The notes beneath the pieces were generated by a model. The model ran no database searches, was not told the origin of the DNA, and was given only the letters and a program-made list of their open reading frames with translations. From the NCBI RefSeq assembly GCF_001307275.1, contig NZ_CP012831.1:2108001-2172000 (forward strand): a stretch of 64,000 nt of DNA, written 5' to 3'. This DNA is from Pseudomonas fluorescens. Its GTDB lineage: Bacteria > Pseudomonadota > Gammaproteobacteria > Pseudomonadales > Pseudomonadaceae. Both the position numbers and the translations under genes were made by a program. Of the stretch, positions 39,742-49,447 are shown one piece after another; within the stretch, counting starts at the first letter, position 1; each line of letters begins with the position of its first letter.

Positions 39742-40599
39742 ATGCCGCAACCGTACATCTTCCGTACCGTCGATCTGGATGGCCAGACCTTGCGCACCGC
39801 GGTACGTCCCGGCAAGCCTCACTTGACGCCCTTGCTGATTTTCAACGGCATCGGCGCCAACCTCGAGCTGGTGTTCCCGTTCATCCAGGCCCTGGACCCG
39901 GACCTGGAAGTCATCGCCTTTGACGTGCCCGGTGTCGGCGGTTCATCGACGCCCAACCGGCCGTATCGCTTTCCGGGCCTGGCCAAGCTCACCGCGCGGA
40001 TGCTCGACTACCTCGACTACGGGCAGGTCAACGTGATCGGCGTGTCCTGGGGGGGCGCCCTGGCCCAGCAGTTTGCCTACGACTACCCGGAGCGCTGCAA
40101 GAAGCTGGTGCTGGCGGCCACGGCGGCCGGGGCGGTGATGGTGCCGGGCAAACCGAAGGTGCTGTGGATGATGGCCAGCCCCCGGCGCTACGTTCAGCCT
40201 TCCCATGTGATGCGTATCGCACCGTTGATCTATGGCGGTTCGTTTCGCCGTGACCCGAGCCTGGCGGCCAGCCACGCGGCCAAGGTTCGTTCGGCGGGCA
40301 AGCTCGGTTATTACTGGCAACTGTTCGCCGGCCTCGGCTGGACCAGCATCCATTGGCTGCACAAGATCCACCAGCCCACGCTGGTGCTGGCCGGCGATGA
40401 CGACCCGCTGATTCCTTTGATCAACATGCGCATGCTGGCCTGGCGCATTCCCAACGCCCAATTGCATATCATCGATGACGGCCATCTGTTCCTGATCACC
40501 CGGGCCGAGGCGGTGGCGCCGATCATCATGAAGTTCCTGGAGGAAGAACGTCAGCGTGCCGTGATGCATCCGCATCCCTCGCCGCTGGGGGGCGGCTGA
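39742..40599 (+). CDS. phaZ: Intracellular medium-chain PHA depolymerase
   Basis: 285 aa alpha/beta hydrolase, close to the 283 aa typical of PhaZ. It releases 3-hydroxyacids from stored PHA. The nucleophile is Ser102 in GVSWGG; the acid and base are in GDDDPLIPL and DDGHLFLI. It starts MPQPYIFRTVDLDGQTLRTAVRPG, as in relatives. It lies between the two synthase genes, the standard arrangement for medium-chain PHA clusters. A short GGGCGG/CCGCCC hairpin overlaps its stop codon region. Confidence 0.97.
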   Translation: MPQPYIFRTVDLDGQTLRTAVRPGKPHLTPLLIFNGIGANLELVFPFIQALDPDLEVIAFDVPGVGGSSTPNRPYRFPGLAKLTARMLDYLDYGQVNVIGVSWGGALAQQFAYDYPERCKKLVLAATAAGAVMVPGKPKVLWMMASPRRYVQPSHVMRIAPLIYGGSFRRDPSLAASHAAKVRSAGKLGYYWQLFAGLGWTSIHWLHKIHQPTLVLAGDDDPLIPLINMRMLAWRIPNAQLHIIDDGHLFLITRAEAVAPIIMKFLEEERQRAVMHPHPSPLGGG

Positions 40600-40711
40600 A
40601 ACCGCCCATTTGCGCCTGGCAGGACGCCGGATCGCGCAGCGACCCGAAACAGCGACTATGTTGTCTGGTTCGGTGTGTTTGTTTTTAGCCTGATGACGAA
40701 GGAGTTGACTC

Positions 40712-42394
40712 ATGCGCGACAGACCGGCGAAGGGTTCCATGCCCGCCCCTGCCAGTTTCATCAACGCACAAAGTGCGGTCACCGGCCTGCGTGGCAGGGA
40801 CCTGCTGTCCACTTTGCGCAGCGTGGCCGCACACGGCTTGCGCAACCCGGTGCACAGTGCCCGGCATGCGTTGAAACTGGGCAGTCAATTGGGCCGTGTG
40901 TTGCTGGGCGAAACCCTGCACCCCACCAACCCCAACGACCCGCGTTTCGCCGACCCCACCTGGCAGCTCAATCCATTCTACCGCCGCAGCCTGCAGGCCT
41001 ACCTGAGCTGGCAAAAACAGGTCAAGAGCTGGATTGACGAAAGCGACATGAGCCAGGATGACCGCGCCCGCGCCCACTTCGCCTTCGCCCTGCTCAACGA
41101 CGCCGTATCGCCGTCCAATACCTTGCTCAACCCACTGGCGGTCAAGGAGCTGTTCAACTCCGGCGGGGCCAGCCTGGTTCGAGGCATCAGCCATCTGGTG
41201 GACGACCTGCTGCACAACGACGGCTTGCCGCGCCAGACCACGCCCCATGCCTTTGAAGTCGGCAAGACCCTGGCGACCACACCCGGCGCAGTGGTGTTTC
41301 GCAATGAATTGCTCGAACTGATCCAGTACCGGCCCATGAGCGAAAAGCAGTACGCCAAGCCATTGCTGATCGTGCCGCCACAGATCAACAAGTTCTACAT
41401 TTTCGACCTCAGCCCCTCCAACAGTTTCGTCCAGTACGCCCTGAAAAACGGTTTGCAGGTGTTCATCATCAGTTGGCGCAACCCTGACGTACGCCACCGT
41501 GAATGGGGCTTGTCCAGCTATGTCGAGGCCACGGAAGAGGCCATGAACGTCTGCCGGGCGATCACCGGCGCCCGAGAGGTCAACCTGATGGGGGCCTGTG
41601 CCGGTGGCATGACCATCGCCGCCCTGCAAGGCCACCTGCAAGCCAAGCGCCAGCTGCGGCGGGTCGCCAGTGCGACGTACCTGGTGAGCCTGCTGGACAG
41701 CCAGATAGACAGCCAGGCCACGCTGTTCATCGACGAGCAGACCCTCGAGGCCGCCAAGCGCCGCTCCTACCAGAAGGGCATTCTCGATGGTCGCGACATG
41801 GCCCGGGTGTTCGCCTGGATGCGTCCCAACGACCTGATCTGGACCTACTTCATCAACAACTACCTGCTGGGCAAAGAGCCGCCGGCTTTCGACATTCTCT
41901 ACTGGAACAACGACTGCACCCGGCTGCCGGCGGCTTACCACGGCGATCTGTTGGACTTCTTCAAGCACAACCCACTGACCCACCCCGGCGGCCTGGAAGT
42001 GTGCGGCACGCCCATCGACCTGCAGAAAGTGACGGTGGACAGCTTCAGCGTGGCCGGTATCAACGACCACATCACGCCCTGGGACGCCGTCTATCGCTCG
42101 ACGCTGTTGCTCGGTGGCGACAAACGCTTCGTGCTTTCCAACAGTGGCCATGTCCAGAGCATTCTCAACCCGCCGGGCAACCCCAAGGCCAACTACATCG
42201 AAAGCGCAAAAATGAGCAGCGACCCACGGGCCTGGTACTACGACGCCGCCCACGTCGAAGGGAGTTGGTGGACGCAATGGCTGGGCTGGATCCAGGAGCG
42301 CTCCGGCGCCCAGCACGAAACCCAGATGACCTTGGGCAACGCGAACTACCCGCCTCTGGACGCCGCCCCCGGCACCTATGTTCGCGTGCGCTGA
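40712..42394 (+). CDS. phaC2: Class II poly(3-hydroxyalkanoate) synthase 2
   Basis: 560 aa, clearly related to PhaC1 over the whole length, with the same catalytic geometry: nucleophile Cys296 in GACAGG, Asp in INDHITPWDAV, His in SNSGHVQSILNPPGNPK. The N-terminal 30 residues differ (MRDRPAKGSMPAPASF). An internal ATG 9 codons in (40739) is an alternative start. PhaC2 usually differs from PhaC1 in substrate preference or expression. Confidence 0.96.
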   Translation: MRDRPAKGSMPAPASFINAQSAVTGLRGRDLLSTLRSVAAHGLRNPVHSARHALKLGSQLGRVLLGETLHPTNPNDPRFADPTWQLNPFYRRSLQAYLSWQKQVKSWIDESDMSQDDRARAHFAFALLNDAVSPSNTLLNPLAVKELFNSGGASLVRGISHLVDDLLHNDGLPRQTTPHAFEVGKTLATTPGAVVFRNELLELIQYRPMSEKQYAKPLLIVPPQINKFYIFDLSPSNSFVQYALKNGLQVFIISWRNPDVRHREWGLSSYVEATEEAMNVCRAITGAREVNLMGACAGGMTIAALQGHLQAKRQLRRVASATYLVSLLDSQIDSQATLFIDEQTLEAAKRRSYQKGILDGRDMARVFAWMRPNDLIWTYFINNYLLGKEPPAFDILYWNNDCTRLPAAYHGDLLDFFKHNPLTHPGGLEVCGTPIDLQKVTVDSFSVAGINDHITPWDAVYRSTLLLGGDKRFVLSNSGHVQSILNPPGNPKANYIESAKMSSDPRAWYYDAAHVEGSWWTQWLGWIQERSGAQHETQMTLGNANYPPLDAAPGTYVRVR

Positions 42395-42404
42395 AGGCCC
42401 TACC

Positions 42405-42428
42405 CCACGGCCAGGCGATTGGCCGTGG
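42405..42428 (+). other. Intercistronic hairpin between phaC2 and phaD
   Basis: A perfect 9-bp stem CCACGGCCA / TGGCCGTGG with a 6-nt loop starts 10 bases past the phaC2 stop. No T run follows, so it may stabilise the phaC2 mRNA or attenuate readthrough rather than terminate. Confidence 0.5.
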
Positions 42429-42454
42429 CATGACTCGATCATTAAGAAGACCGG

Positions 42455-43075
42455 ATGAAAACCCGCGACCGCATCCTTGAATGCGCCCTGCAATTATTCA
42501 ACGAAAAGGGCGAACCGAACGTATCCACGATGGAAGTTGCCAACGAAATGGGCATCAGCCCAGGCAACCTCTACTACCACTTCCATGGCAAGGAACCGCT
42601 GATCCTCGGGTTGTTCGAGCGCTTCCAGAGCGAACTGGCACCGCTGCTGGACCCACCGGCGGATGCGCAGTTGGCGCCGGAAGACTACTGGCTGTTCCTG
42701 CACTTGATCGTCGAGCGCCTGGCCCAGTACCGGTTTCTGTTCCAGGACCTGTCGAACCTGGCCGGGCGCCTGCCGAAGCTGGCCAAGGGCATCCGTCAAT
42801 TGCTCAACGCCCTGAAGCGAACCCTCGCCTCACTGCTGGCGCAGCTCAAGGCCCAGGATCTGCTGGTCAGCGATACCCAGGCCCTGGGGCAACTGGTGGA
42901 GCAGATCACCATGACGTTGCTGTTCTCCCTGGACTACCAGCGGATCCTGGACCGCGAGGGCGAGGTTCGACTGGTGGTCTACCAGATCATGATGCTGGTG
43001 GCACCACACCTGCCGCCCGCGACCAAGGTGGCGACGGAGCGACTGGCGTTGCGGTACCTGGAAGAGCACGACTGA
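42455..43075 (+). CDS. phaD: TetR-family regulator of the pha cluster
   Basis: 206 aa. The N-terminal TetR helix-turn-helix domain spans about residues 1-50 (TRDRILECALQLFNEKGE, MEVANEMGISPGNLYYHF). The rest is an all-helical ligand-binding domain. In P. putida PhaD activates phaC1 and phaI transcription in response to fatty-acid-derived CoA compounds; the same role is inferred here from position and similarity. It is the last gene of the plus-strand pha unit, 60 bases after phaC2. Confidence 0.93.
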   Translation: MKTRDRILECALQLFNEKGEPNVSTMEVANEMGISPGNLYYHFHGKEPLILGLFERFQSELAPLLDPPADAQLAPEDYWLFLHLIVERLAQYRFLFQDLSNLAGRLPKLAKGIRQLLNALKRTLASLLAQLKAQDLLVSDTQALGQLVEQITMTLLFSLDYQRILDREGEVRLVVYQIMMLVAPHLPPATKVATERLALRYLEEHD

Positions 43076-43098
43076 CGACCAGCAGTGGAAGATCCATT

Positions 43099-43185
43099 GT
43101 GGGAGCGAGCTTGCTCGCGATAGCGGTGTATCAGTCAAGATCAATACTGCTGACCCACCGCTATCGCGAGCAAGCTCGCTCCCAC
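43099..43185. repeat. REP doublet (inverted pair)
   Basis: GTGGGAGCGAGCTTGCTCGCGA starts at 43099 and the inverted copy ends at 43185, between the phaD stop and the shared terminator. Confidence 0.9.
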
Positions 43186-43233
43186 ATTGTTTTCCGGGTG
43201 ATTTCAAGGTTCGAGATTGACCCGCGTACAAAC

Positions 43234-43267
43234 AAAAACGCCCGACCTTCACAGGCCGGGCGTTTTT
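43234..43267. terminator. Bidirectional terminator between phaD and phaF
   Basis: An 11-bp stem AAAAACGCCCG / CGGGCGTTTTT with a 12-nt loop; a T run follows on both strands. It lies between the convergent phaD and phaF ends and can serve both. Confidence 0.9.
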
Positions 43268-43282
43268 GCATGTCCCGCAGAA

Positions 43283-44194
43283 TCAGGACTGGGTGGAAGG
43301 CGTCGTTGGAGCCGCCGCTGGTGCTGGAGTGGCGACCGGAGTCGGAGCGGCGGCGGAGTTCGCCGTGCTCGTCGGGGTTGCCGGTTTGGCGGCCGCGGTT
43401 GGCGCCTTGGGTGCGGCAGCTTTTGGCGCGGCCGGTTTTTTCACGGCAGGCTTTTTCGCCGCAGCGGGTTTGGCCGCCGCTTTTGCCGCCGGCTTGGCTG
43501 CAGGCTTAGCCGCTGGCTTGGCCGCTGCGGGTTTAGCTGCAGCCGTCTTGGTCGCTGGCTTGGCCGCTGGTTTGGCGGCGGGCTTGGCTGCCGCTTTCGC
43601 CGCTACCGGTTTGGCCGCAGCCTTGGCAGCAGGTTTGGCCGCTGCGGTTTTAGCCGCAGGCTTGGCCGCTGCTTTCGCCGCGGGTTTGGCGGCGGGTTTT
43701 GCCGCAGCCTTGACCAGTGGTTTGGCTGCCGTTTTAGCGGCCGGTTTGGCCGCCGCCGTCTTGGTCGCCACGGGTGCGACTTTGGCGCCGGTGAGTTTTT
43801 CGATCTGCTTGGTCAGGGTGTCGACCTTGCTGTGCAGCGCCTTGACTTCATTACGGCTCGGCACGCCCAGGCGCGAGATCGCGCTGTTCAGGCGCTTGTC
43901 GAAAGCCCCTTCCAGTTCGTCCCATTTACCCAGTGCCCGATCCTTCACGCCGCCGATGCGCGACTTGGCGGACTCGGCAGAGTCCTTGGCGGCATCGACC
44001 TGTTTGCCGACCGCCGTCTTGGTGAGTTTTTCGGCCTTTTCGCCGTCCTTAACCAGGGACTCGAAGAGCTTGCTGCCGTCAGTGTCGATCTTCGAGTACA
44101 CGCCTAAACCAGCAAGCCAGATTTTGCGGGAATATTTTTCAATCTTCCCGGCCCACGAGCTGCCCTCTTTTTCTGTGATTTTTTTGCCAGCCAT
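43283..44194 (-). CDS. phaF: Phasin PhaF with histone H1-like tail
   Basis: 303 aa. An N-terminal phasin domain (about residues 1-140, SSWAGKIEKYSRKIWLAGLGVYSKIDTDG, then a leucine-zipper-like segment) coats PHA granules. The C-terminal half is built of repeated AAKPAAK/AAAKPAAKPA units resembling histone H1 and AlgP, and binds DNA non-specifically. In P. putida PhaF ties granules to the nucleoid and helps partition them at division. The ATG at 44194 has a good AAGGAG site; the longer frame to 44224 is not needed. It lies 10 nt after phaI. Confidence 0.95.
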   Translation of the reverse strand: MAGKKITEKEGSSWAGKIEKYSRKIWLAGLGVYSKIDTDGSKLFESLVKDGEKAEKLTKTAVGKQVDAAKDSAESAKSRIGGVKDRALGKWDELEGAFDKRLNSAISRLGVPSRNEVKALHSKVDTLTKQIEKLTGAKVAPVATKTAAAKPAAKTAAKPLVKAAAKPAAKPAAKAAAKPAAKTAAAKPAAKAAAKPVAAKAAAKPAAKPAAKPATKTAAAKPAAAKPAAKPAAKPAAKAAAKPAAAKKPAVKKPAAPKAAAPKAPTAAAKPATPTSTANSAAAPTPVATPAPAAAPTTPSTQS

Positions 44195-44204
44195 CCCGTT
44201 CTCC

Positions 44205-44627
44205 TTAATGTTTACGCGCGACACGTTCGAGCAATGCTGTCAGCTCATCGAGCTTAGCAGAGAGTGTCTCAACGTCATGTTTAGACGGAATGCCGATACG
44301 ATTCAAGGCACTTGCAACACGAGCATCGAATACCTTCTCGACTTTATCGAGTTGTACTTCAACCCGGGCCTTGAAAGTATTGACGTCACTCTTGGCTTCA
44401 ATCAATTCGCTGTTGGCCGCTTCAAGTTTCCCGGCAATTTTCTTTTTGCCTTTGGTTTCAATAACTTCGCCAGCCTTTACCAACTCCTGGAAGTACCCGC
44501 TGCCTTCCTGGCCGACCTTCGTGTAGGCGCCCAGGCCAGCCAGCCAGATCTTGCGCGCGTACGTTTTCACGTCGCTGAGCGTGGAAGATTCAACGTCGGT
44601 TTTTTTCTTCAGAATAACTTTGGCCAT
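44205..44627 (-). CDS. phaI: Phasin PhaI
   Basis: 140 aa. It aligns with the N-terminal domain of PhaF (TYARKIWLAGLGAYTKVGQEGSGYFQELVKAGE versus the matching PhaF block) and has a C-terminal coiled-coil segment (LDELTALLERVARKH). It is an amphipathic granule-surface protein. The ATG at 44627 has an AGTGAGG ribosome site; the longer frame is unsupported. It is the first gene of phaI-phaF. PhaD control is inferred from relatives. The upstream gap (44628-44893) contains a REP doublet and no gene. Confidence 0.94.
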   Translation of the reverse strand: MAKVILKKKTDVESSTLSDVKTYARKIWLAGLGAYTKVGQEGSGYFQELVKAGEVIETKGKKKIAGKLEAANSELIEAKSDVNTFKARVEVQLDKVEKVFDARVASALNRIGIPSKHDVETLSAKLDELTALLERVARKH

Positions 44628-44757
44628 GGTGCACCTCACTCGAAAAAAGGTTTGAGGAACTGCCCGCACATCGACGGGCTCAGGCACAAAGTAGTGACAA
44701 TAATTAGAAACGGCACCCTAACAACTGACACAAAACCGGAGGGCGATGACTACCCCT

Positions 44758-44844
44758 GTGGGAGCGAGCTTGCTCGCGATGGCGGAGTGTCAGCCAACCT
44801 TGATGTGACTGAAACAATGCAATCGCGAGCAAGCTCGCTCCCAC
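44758..44844. repeat. REP doublet (inverted pair)
   Basis: GTGGGAGCGAGCTTGCTCGCGA starts at 44758 and the inverted copy ends at 44844, upstream of phaI and downstream of the small granule-region gene. Confidence 0.9.
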
Positions 44845-44893
44845 AGGGTGGGGTGGTGAATTTCAACTTTGCGTTCACCTCCCTTTCGGTCGA

Positions 44894-45169
44894 TCAAGCC
44901 AACGCCTTGTCCAACGCCTTTTCAATTTCCGTCTTGATCGTGCCGCTCATGGCCGACATCAACATGCCCAGTTCCACGTCGACGCGGATCGAATCCTCGC
45001 CCACATGCACTTCGCCCTTGACCCCGGAACGCTTGAGTTTCAGGGTGTCGCCCACCCACTGCGGCTCCAGGCCATAGCTGTCGGACAACTTCTGCGCCAG
45101 CTTGTCGGCTTTCTCTCGCGCCGCTTCCTTGCCCAGGCCATGGGCACGCTCAACAGTTATACGGGCCAT
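44894..45169 (-). CDS. Polyhydroxyalkanoic acid system family protein
   Basis: 91 aa. It resembles the small family annotated as polyhydroxyalkanoic acid system or PHA granule-region proteins: [45 protein letters not shown], then a C-terminal helix [10 protein letters not shown]. The exact role is unknown. It is a separate gene beside phaI, 155 bases from the divergent ubiE start. Confidence 0.85.
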   Translation of the reverse strand: MARITVERAHGLGKEAAREKADKLAQKLSDSYGLEPQWVGDTLKLKRSGVKGEVHVGEDSIRVDVELGMLMSAMSGTIKTEIEKALDKALA

Positions 45170-45324
45170 CGGGTGACTCCTGTTTTATCGGGACTTGCCT
45201 GAACGTTTCAGACCCTGGCTGCGTCAAAACGTCCCGGCGGTCGCCCATCTTACCTTCAGCCTTGCCAAGACAAAGCCCTCCACCGGGATTAGAATGTCCC
45301 GCATTCTTTTTTGGTGACCGCGAT

Positions 45325-46095
45325 ATGACTGATCAGCGCAAAGGCAGCGATGCCGAACCCACCACTCACTTCGGCTTCAAGAACGTGCCGGAAAGCCAGA
45401 AAGCGGAAAAAGTCGCTGAGGTTTTCCACTCCGTAGCCGCCAAGTACGACTTGATGAACGACCTGCTCTCGGGCGGCATGCACCGCCTGTGGAAGCGTTT
45501 CGCGATCGAGCTGTCGGGCGTGCGCAGCGGCAATCGCGTGCTGGACATCGCTGGCGGCACGGGTGACCTGACGAAGAAGTTTTCCCATATCGTCGGGCCG
45601 ACCGGCCAGGTGGTGCTGGCCGACATCAACGAATCCATGCTCAAGGTCGGCCGCGACCGCCTGCTGGACCTGGGGGTGGCCGGCAATGTCGAGTTCGTCC
45701 AGGCCGACGCCGAAAAGCTGCCGTTCCCCGACAACCATTTCGACTGCGTGACCATCGCCTTCGGCCTGCGCAACGTCACCCACAAGGAAGATGCCCTGCG
45801 CTCGATGCTGCGCGTGCTCAAGCCCGGCGGCCGCCTGCTGGTGCTGGAGTTTTCCAAGCCGACCAACGCGCTGATGTCCAAGGCCTATGACGCCTACTCG
45901 TTCGCCTTCATGCCGCTGATGGGCAAGCTGATCACCAATGACTCGGAAAGCTATCGCTACCTGGCCGAATCGATCCGCATGCACCCGAACCAGGAAACCC
46001 TGAAGTCGATGATGGTCGAGGCCGGTTTCGACCGCGTGACCTACCACAACATGACCGCCGGTATCGTCGCCCTGCACCGCGGTATCAAGCCCTGA
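45325..46095 (+). CDS. ubiE: Ubiquinone/menaquinone C-methyltransferase UbiE
   Basis: 256 aa class I SAM-dependent methyltransferase of ubiquinone synthesis. Motif I is [15 protein letters not shown]. The family signatures [18 protein letters not shown] and the block from [17 protein letters not shown] follow. The ATG at 45325 gives the usual 256 aa. A TAGAAT -10-like hexamer lies at 45290-45295 upstream. Its stop overlaps the ubiJ start. Confidence 0.97.
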   Translation: MTDQRKGSDAEPTTHFGFKNVPESQKAEKVAEVFHSVAAKYDLMNDLLSGGMHRLWKRFAIELSGVRSGNRVLDIAGGTGDLTKKFSHIVGPTGQVVLADINESMLKVGRDRLLDLGVAGNVEFVQADAEKLPFPDNHFDCVTIAFGLRNVTHKEDALRSMLRVLKPGGRLLVLEFSKPTNALMSKAYDAYSFAFMPLMGKLITNDSESYRYLAESIRMHPNQETLKSMMVEAGFDRVTYHNMTAGIVALHRGIKP

Positions 46096-46712
46096 TGTTG
46101 CTCACCGGCCTGCTCGCCAGTGTCGAACTCGGCATCAACCGGGTACTGCGCCTGGACAGCACGGCGCTCGCGCGCCTGGCGCACTTGAGCGGCAAGGTGA
46201 TCGCCGTCGACTGCCGCAGCCCGGCGTTGCAGTTGTTCATCCTGCCCAGCGACGAAGGCCTGATGCTCGCCGCCCACTGGGAAGCCGAAGCGGATTGCAC
46301 CCTGCGCGCCCCTGCCGCGAGCCTGCTGAACCTGGCCCTGGGCAAGGACAAGACCGCGGTGCTGCACAGCCCCGAAGTCGAACTCGACGGCGACAGTGGC
46401 GTGCTGCTGGAGCTGGCGGCGATTCTCCAGGACCTCGAGCTGGACTGGGAGTACGAAGTGTCCCGCTGGATCGGCCCGGTGGCGACCCAGTTGCTCAGCG
46501 GCCATTTGCACAGCCGCCGTCGCTGGTATCGCCAGGGCTTCGCCAGCCTGGGACAGAATCTGAGTGAATACCTGGCCGAAGAATCGCGTACCCTCGTAGG
46601 CCAACGCGAGGCCCAGGCCCGTTTTGATGAACTGGACCAGGTCAAGCTTGACCTGGAACGTCTCGAGGCGCGTTTCGAGCGCCTTTCCCGATCCCTTGAA
46701 ACCAAGCGATAA
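46095..46712 (+). CDS. ubiJ: Ubiquinone biosynthesis accessory factor UbiJ (SCP2 domain)
   Basis: 205 aa. The N-terminal half (about residues 15-105) is a sterol-carrier-protein-2-like fold that can hold hydrophobic ubiquinone intermediates. The C-terminal half is helical and ends in a coiled coil (ELDQVKLDLERLEARFERLSRSLE). UbiJ belongs to the Ubi metabolon needed for aerobic ubiquinone synthesis. The ATG overlaps the ubiE stop (TGATG) and ubiB starts 4 nt downstream. Confidence 0.92.
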   Translation: MLLTGLLASVELGINRVLRLDSTALARLAHLSGKVIAVDCRSPALQLFILPSDEGLMLAAHWEAEADCTLRAPAASLLNLALGKDKTAVLHSPEVELDGDSGVLLELAAILQDLELDWEYEVSRWIGPVATQLLSGHLHSRRRWYRQGFASLGQNLSEYLAEESRTLVGQREAQARFDELDQVKLDLERLEARFERLSRSLETKR

Positions 46713-46715
46713 CGC

Positions 46716-48320
46716 ATGAAGCTGCTTGCCGTCCGCCGTTTGTTGCGCATCCAGCGCGTCGTGATCCGCTACCGCCTCGATGACCTGCTGTTCGCCCTGC
46801 CGCTGCCCTGGTTTCTCCTGGCGCTGCGCTTCGTGCTGCCGTGGCGCTGGTTCCCCCGACGAACCCTGGACCTGACGCGTGGCGCACGCCTGCGCCTGGC
46901 CTTGCAGGACCTGGGACCGATCTTCATCAAGTTCGGGCAGATCCTCTCGACCCGTCGCGACCTGCTGCCCGAAGACATCGCCGATGAACTGATGCTGTTG
47001 CAAGACCGCGTGCCGCCGTTCGATTCCAAGCTGTCGGTGGCGCTGATCGAGGAACAACTGGGCAAGAAGATCAGCGAAGTGTTCAGCCGTTTCGACGTCG
47101 AGCCCCTGGCCTCGGCCTCCGTGGCCCAGGTTCACGCCGCCCAGCTCAAGAGCGGCGAAGAGGTGGTGGTCAAGGTCATCCGCCCAGGCCTCAAGCCCAT
47201 CATCGCCCAGGACCTGGCGTGGCTGTTCATCCTCGCCCGCGCCGCCGAACGGTTGTCGGCCGATGCCCGCCTGCTGCACCCGGTGGACGTGGTCCAGGAC
47301 TACGAAAAAACCATCTACGACGAACTCGACCTGCTACGCGAGGCTGCCAACGCCAGCCAGCTGCGCCGCAACTTCGAAGGCTCGCCGCTGCTCTATGTGC
47401 CGCAGGTCTATTGGGACTGGTGCCGGCCGAAAGTACTGGTGATGGAGCGCATCTACGGCATCCAGGTGACAGACCTGGCGACCCTGGCCGACCAGCGCAC
47501 CGACATGAAACTGCTGGCCGAGCGCGGCGTGGAAATCTTCTTCACCCAGGTGTTCCGCGACAGTTTCTTCCACGCCGACATGCACCCGGGCAACATCTTC
47601 GTCAGCACCGTGCAACCGTGGAGCCCGCAATACATCGCCATCGACTGCGGCATCGTCGGCAGCCTGACTCCCGAGGACCAGGACTACCTGGCCCGCAACC
47701 TGTTCGCCTTCTTCAAGCGTGATTACCGCCGTGTCGCCCAACTGCACATCGATTCGGGCTGGGTGCCGGCCGAGACCAAGCTCAACGAATTCGAAGCGGC
47801 GATCCGTACCGTGTGCGAACCGATCTTCGAAAAACCGTTAAAAGATATTTCCTTCGGCCAGGTACTGATGCGCCTGTTCCAGACCGCGCGACGCTTCAAC
47901 ATGGAGGTCCAGCCCCAGTTGGTGCTGTTGCAGAAAACCCTGTTGAACATCGAAGGCCTCGGTCGCCAGCTGTACCCGGACCTCGACCTGTGGAACACCG
48001 CCCAACCGTTCCTCGAACGCTGGATGCGCGAGCGTGTCAGCCCGCGCGCCTTGCTGGGCAACGTGCAGAGCCAGTTCGAGCAGATCCCGCACCTGGCCAA
48101 TATGACCCGCGACCTGCTCGAACGCATGTCCCAACCCCACGCCCACGACCCGGCGCCACCGTGGCACCGACGCAAGGACGATTGGCTGTTGCGCCTGCTT
48201 GGCGCGGCTCACCTGGGCGGCGGCGCAGTGCTGGCGACCGGCGGGCCGTTGAGCCAACTGGGTCACTGGCCGGCCGGTATCATGATGGCGGTCGGTCTGT
48301 ATCTGGTCGTTCGCCGATAG
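46716..48320 (+). CDS. ubiB: Ubiquinone biosynthesis protein kinase-like UbiB
   Basis: 534 aa ABC1/ADCK-type atypical kinase. The KxGQ motif is in [16 protein letters not shown], the Ala-rich nucleotide loop in [11 protein letters not shown], the ExD-type block in [11 protein letters not shown], and the metal site in DMHPGNIF and IDCGIVG. Two membrane helices close the C-terminus (about 495-532). It supports the coenzyme Q complex, perhaps by extracting lipid intermediates by ATPase action. Third gene of ubiEJB. Confidence 0.97.
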   Translation: MKLLAVRRLLRIQRVVIRYRLDDLLFALPLPWFLLALRFVLPWRWFPRRTLDLTRGARLRLALQDLGPIFIKFGQILSTRRDLLPEDIADELMLLQDRVPPFDSKLSVALIEEQLGKKISEVFSRFDVEPLASASVAQVHAAQLKSGEEVVVKVIRPGLKPIIAQDLAWLFILARAAERLSADARLLHPVDVVQDYEKTIYDELDLLREAANASQLRRNFEGSPLLYVPQVYWDWCRPKVLVMERIYGIQVTDLATLADQRTDMKLLAERGVEIFFTQVFRDSFFHADMHPGNIFVSTVQPWSPQYIAIDCGIVGSLTPEDQDYLARNLFAFFKRDYRRVAQLHIDSGWVPAETKLNEFEAAIRTVCEPIFEKPLKDISFGQVLMRLFQTARRFNMEVQPQLVLLQKTLLNIEGLGRQLYPDLDLWNTAQPFLERWMRERVSPRALLGNVQSQFEQIPHLANMTRDLLERMSQPHAHDPAPPWHRRKDDWLLRLLGAAHLGGGAVLATGGPLSQLGHWPAGIMMAVGLYLVVRR

Positions 48321-48401
48321 CCAGCACCGGTTCGCGCTGGCACACTGTTTCAACGCTGGGCCCGCCGACGTCAGGTGCGCGGCCCATGGTCGGAGTCAAC
48401 G

Positions 48402-48800
48402 ATGAAAAACTGGCAGGACGAGATCAAGTGGGACGCTGACGGCCTGGTGCCGGCCATCGCCCAGGACCACAAGACCGGGCGCGTATTGATGATGGCCTGG
48501 ATGAACCGTGAAGCACTGGCCCTGACCGCCGCCGAGAACCGAGCCATCTATTGGTCACGTTCCCGTGGCAAGCTGTGGCGCAAGGGTGAAGAGTCCGGGC
48601 ATGTGCAACATCTGCATGAGATGCGCCTGGACTGCGACGGCGACGTCATCATCCTGATGGTCGAGCAGGTCGGTGAGATTGCCTGCCACACCGGCCGTCA
48701 AAGCTGCTTCTATCGCGTCTTCGAGAACGGCGACTGGAAAACCGTCGACCCGGTGCTCAAGGACCCGCATGCCATTTATTCAGGACATACCCATGAGTGA
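48402..48800 (+). CDS. hisI: Phosphoribosyl-AMP cyclohydrolase
   Basis: 132 aa, the monofunctional form (not fused to HisE). It opens the adenine ring in histidine synthesis. Zinc and magnesium motifs: [14 protein letters not shown] and [11 protein letters not shown]. The ATG at 48402 ([14 protein letters not shown]) is chosen over an earlier ATG at 48375. It overlaps hisE by 8 nt. Confidence 0.96.
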   Translation: MKNWQDEIKWDADGLVPAIAQDHKTGRVLMMAWMNREALALTAAENRAIYWSRSRGKLWRKGEESGHVQHLHEMRLDCDGDVIILMVEQVGEIACHTGRQSCFYRVFENGDWKTVDPVLKDPHAIYSGHTHE

Positions 48801-49125
48801 CACCCTGACCCGCCTGGCCCAGGTGCTGGAAGAGCGCAAGGGCGCCGCGGCCGACAGTTCCTATGTCGCCAGCCTGTACCACAAGGGCTTGAACAAGATT
48901 CTGGAAAAAGTCGGCGAAGAATCCGTCGAGACCATCATCGCCGCCAAGGACGCCGCCATCAGCGGCGACTGCAGCGACGTGATCTACGAGACCGCCGACC
49001 TGTGGTTCCACAGCCTGGTCATGCTGGCCCAACTGGGGCAGCATCCGCAGGCCGTACTGGATGAACTGGACCGTCGCTTCGGTCTGTCCGGGCACGTCGA
49101 GAAAGCCTCGCGCCCGTCCGCCTGA
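48793..49125 (+). CDS. hisE: Phosphoribosyl-ATP pyrophosphatase
   Basis: 110 aa MazG-fold enzyme that hydrolyses PR-ATP to PR-AMP in histidine synthesis. Motifs: [31 protein letters not shown] with the metal-binding Glu residues, and [13 protein letters not shown]. It starts within the end of hisI, so translation is coupled. Confidence 0.96.
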   Translation: MSDTLTRLAQVLEERKGAAADSSYVASLYHKGLNKILEKVGEESVETIIAAKDAAISGDCSDVIYETADLWFHSLVMLAQLGQHPQAVLDELDRRFGLSGHVEKASRPSA

Positions 49126-49149
49126 TCCATTTTTGAGAGGAGTAGCCAC

Positions 49150-49437
49150 ATGGGTATCTTTGACTGGAAACACTGGGTCGTCATCCTGGTCGTCGTGGTG
49201 CTGGTGTTCGGCACCAAGAAACTGAAGAACCTCGGCACCGATGTCGGCGAGTCGATCAAGGGTTTTCGCAAGGCCATGAACGATGACGAGAAACCGGCCG
49301 ATCCGACGACAAACCAGGCTCAGCCCGCACAACCGACCCAACCGGTACACCCACAGGCCACCCAGCCTGTGAATGCGCCGAATACCATCGACGTGCAGGC
49401 CCAAAAAGTCGAAGAGCCCATCCGCAAAGACTCGTGA
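49150..49437 (+). CDS. tatA: Twin-arginine translocase subunit TatA
   Basis: 95 aa. A short N-terminal membrane helix with the Phe-Gly hinge ([32 protein letters not shown]) and an amphipathic helix (about residues 22-42) are followed by a Pro/Gln/Asn-rich tail. TatA polymerises to form the passage for folded proteins. An AGGAG ribosome site precedes the ATG. First gene of tatABC, 24 bases after hisE. Confidence 0.96.
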   Translation: MGIFDWKHWVVILVVVVLVFGTKKLKNLGTDVGESIKGFRKAMNDDEKPADPTTNQAQPAQPTQPVHPQATQPVNAPNTIDVQAQKVEEPIRKDS

Positions 49438-49447
49438 GCACTGACTA

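Noticed and set aside
42405..42428. Terminator between phaC2 and phaD
   Set aside because: Good stem but no T run; kept only as a hairpin.
43470..43760. Repetitive DNA that could be a satellite or artefact
   Set aside because: It is in frame within phaF and encodes the known histone-like AKPAA tail.
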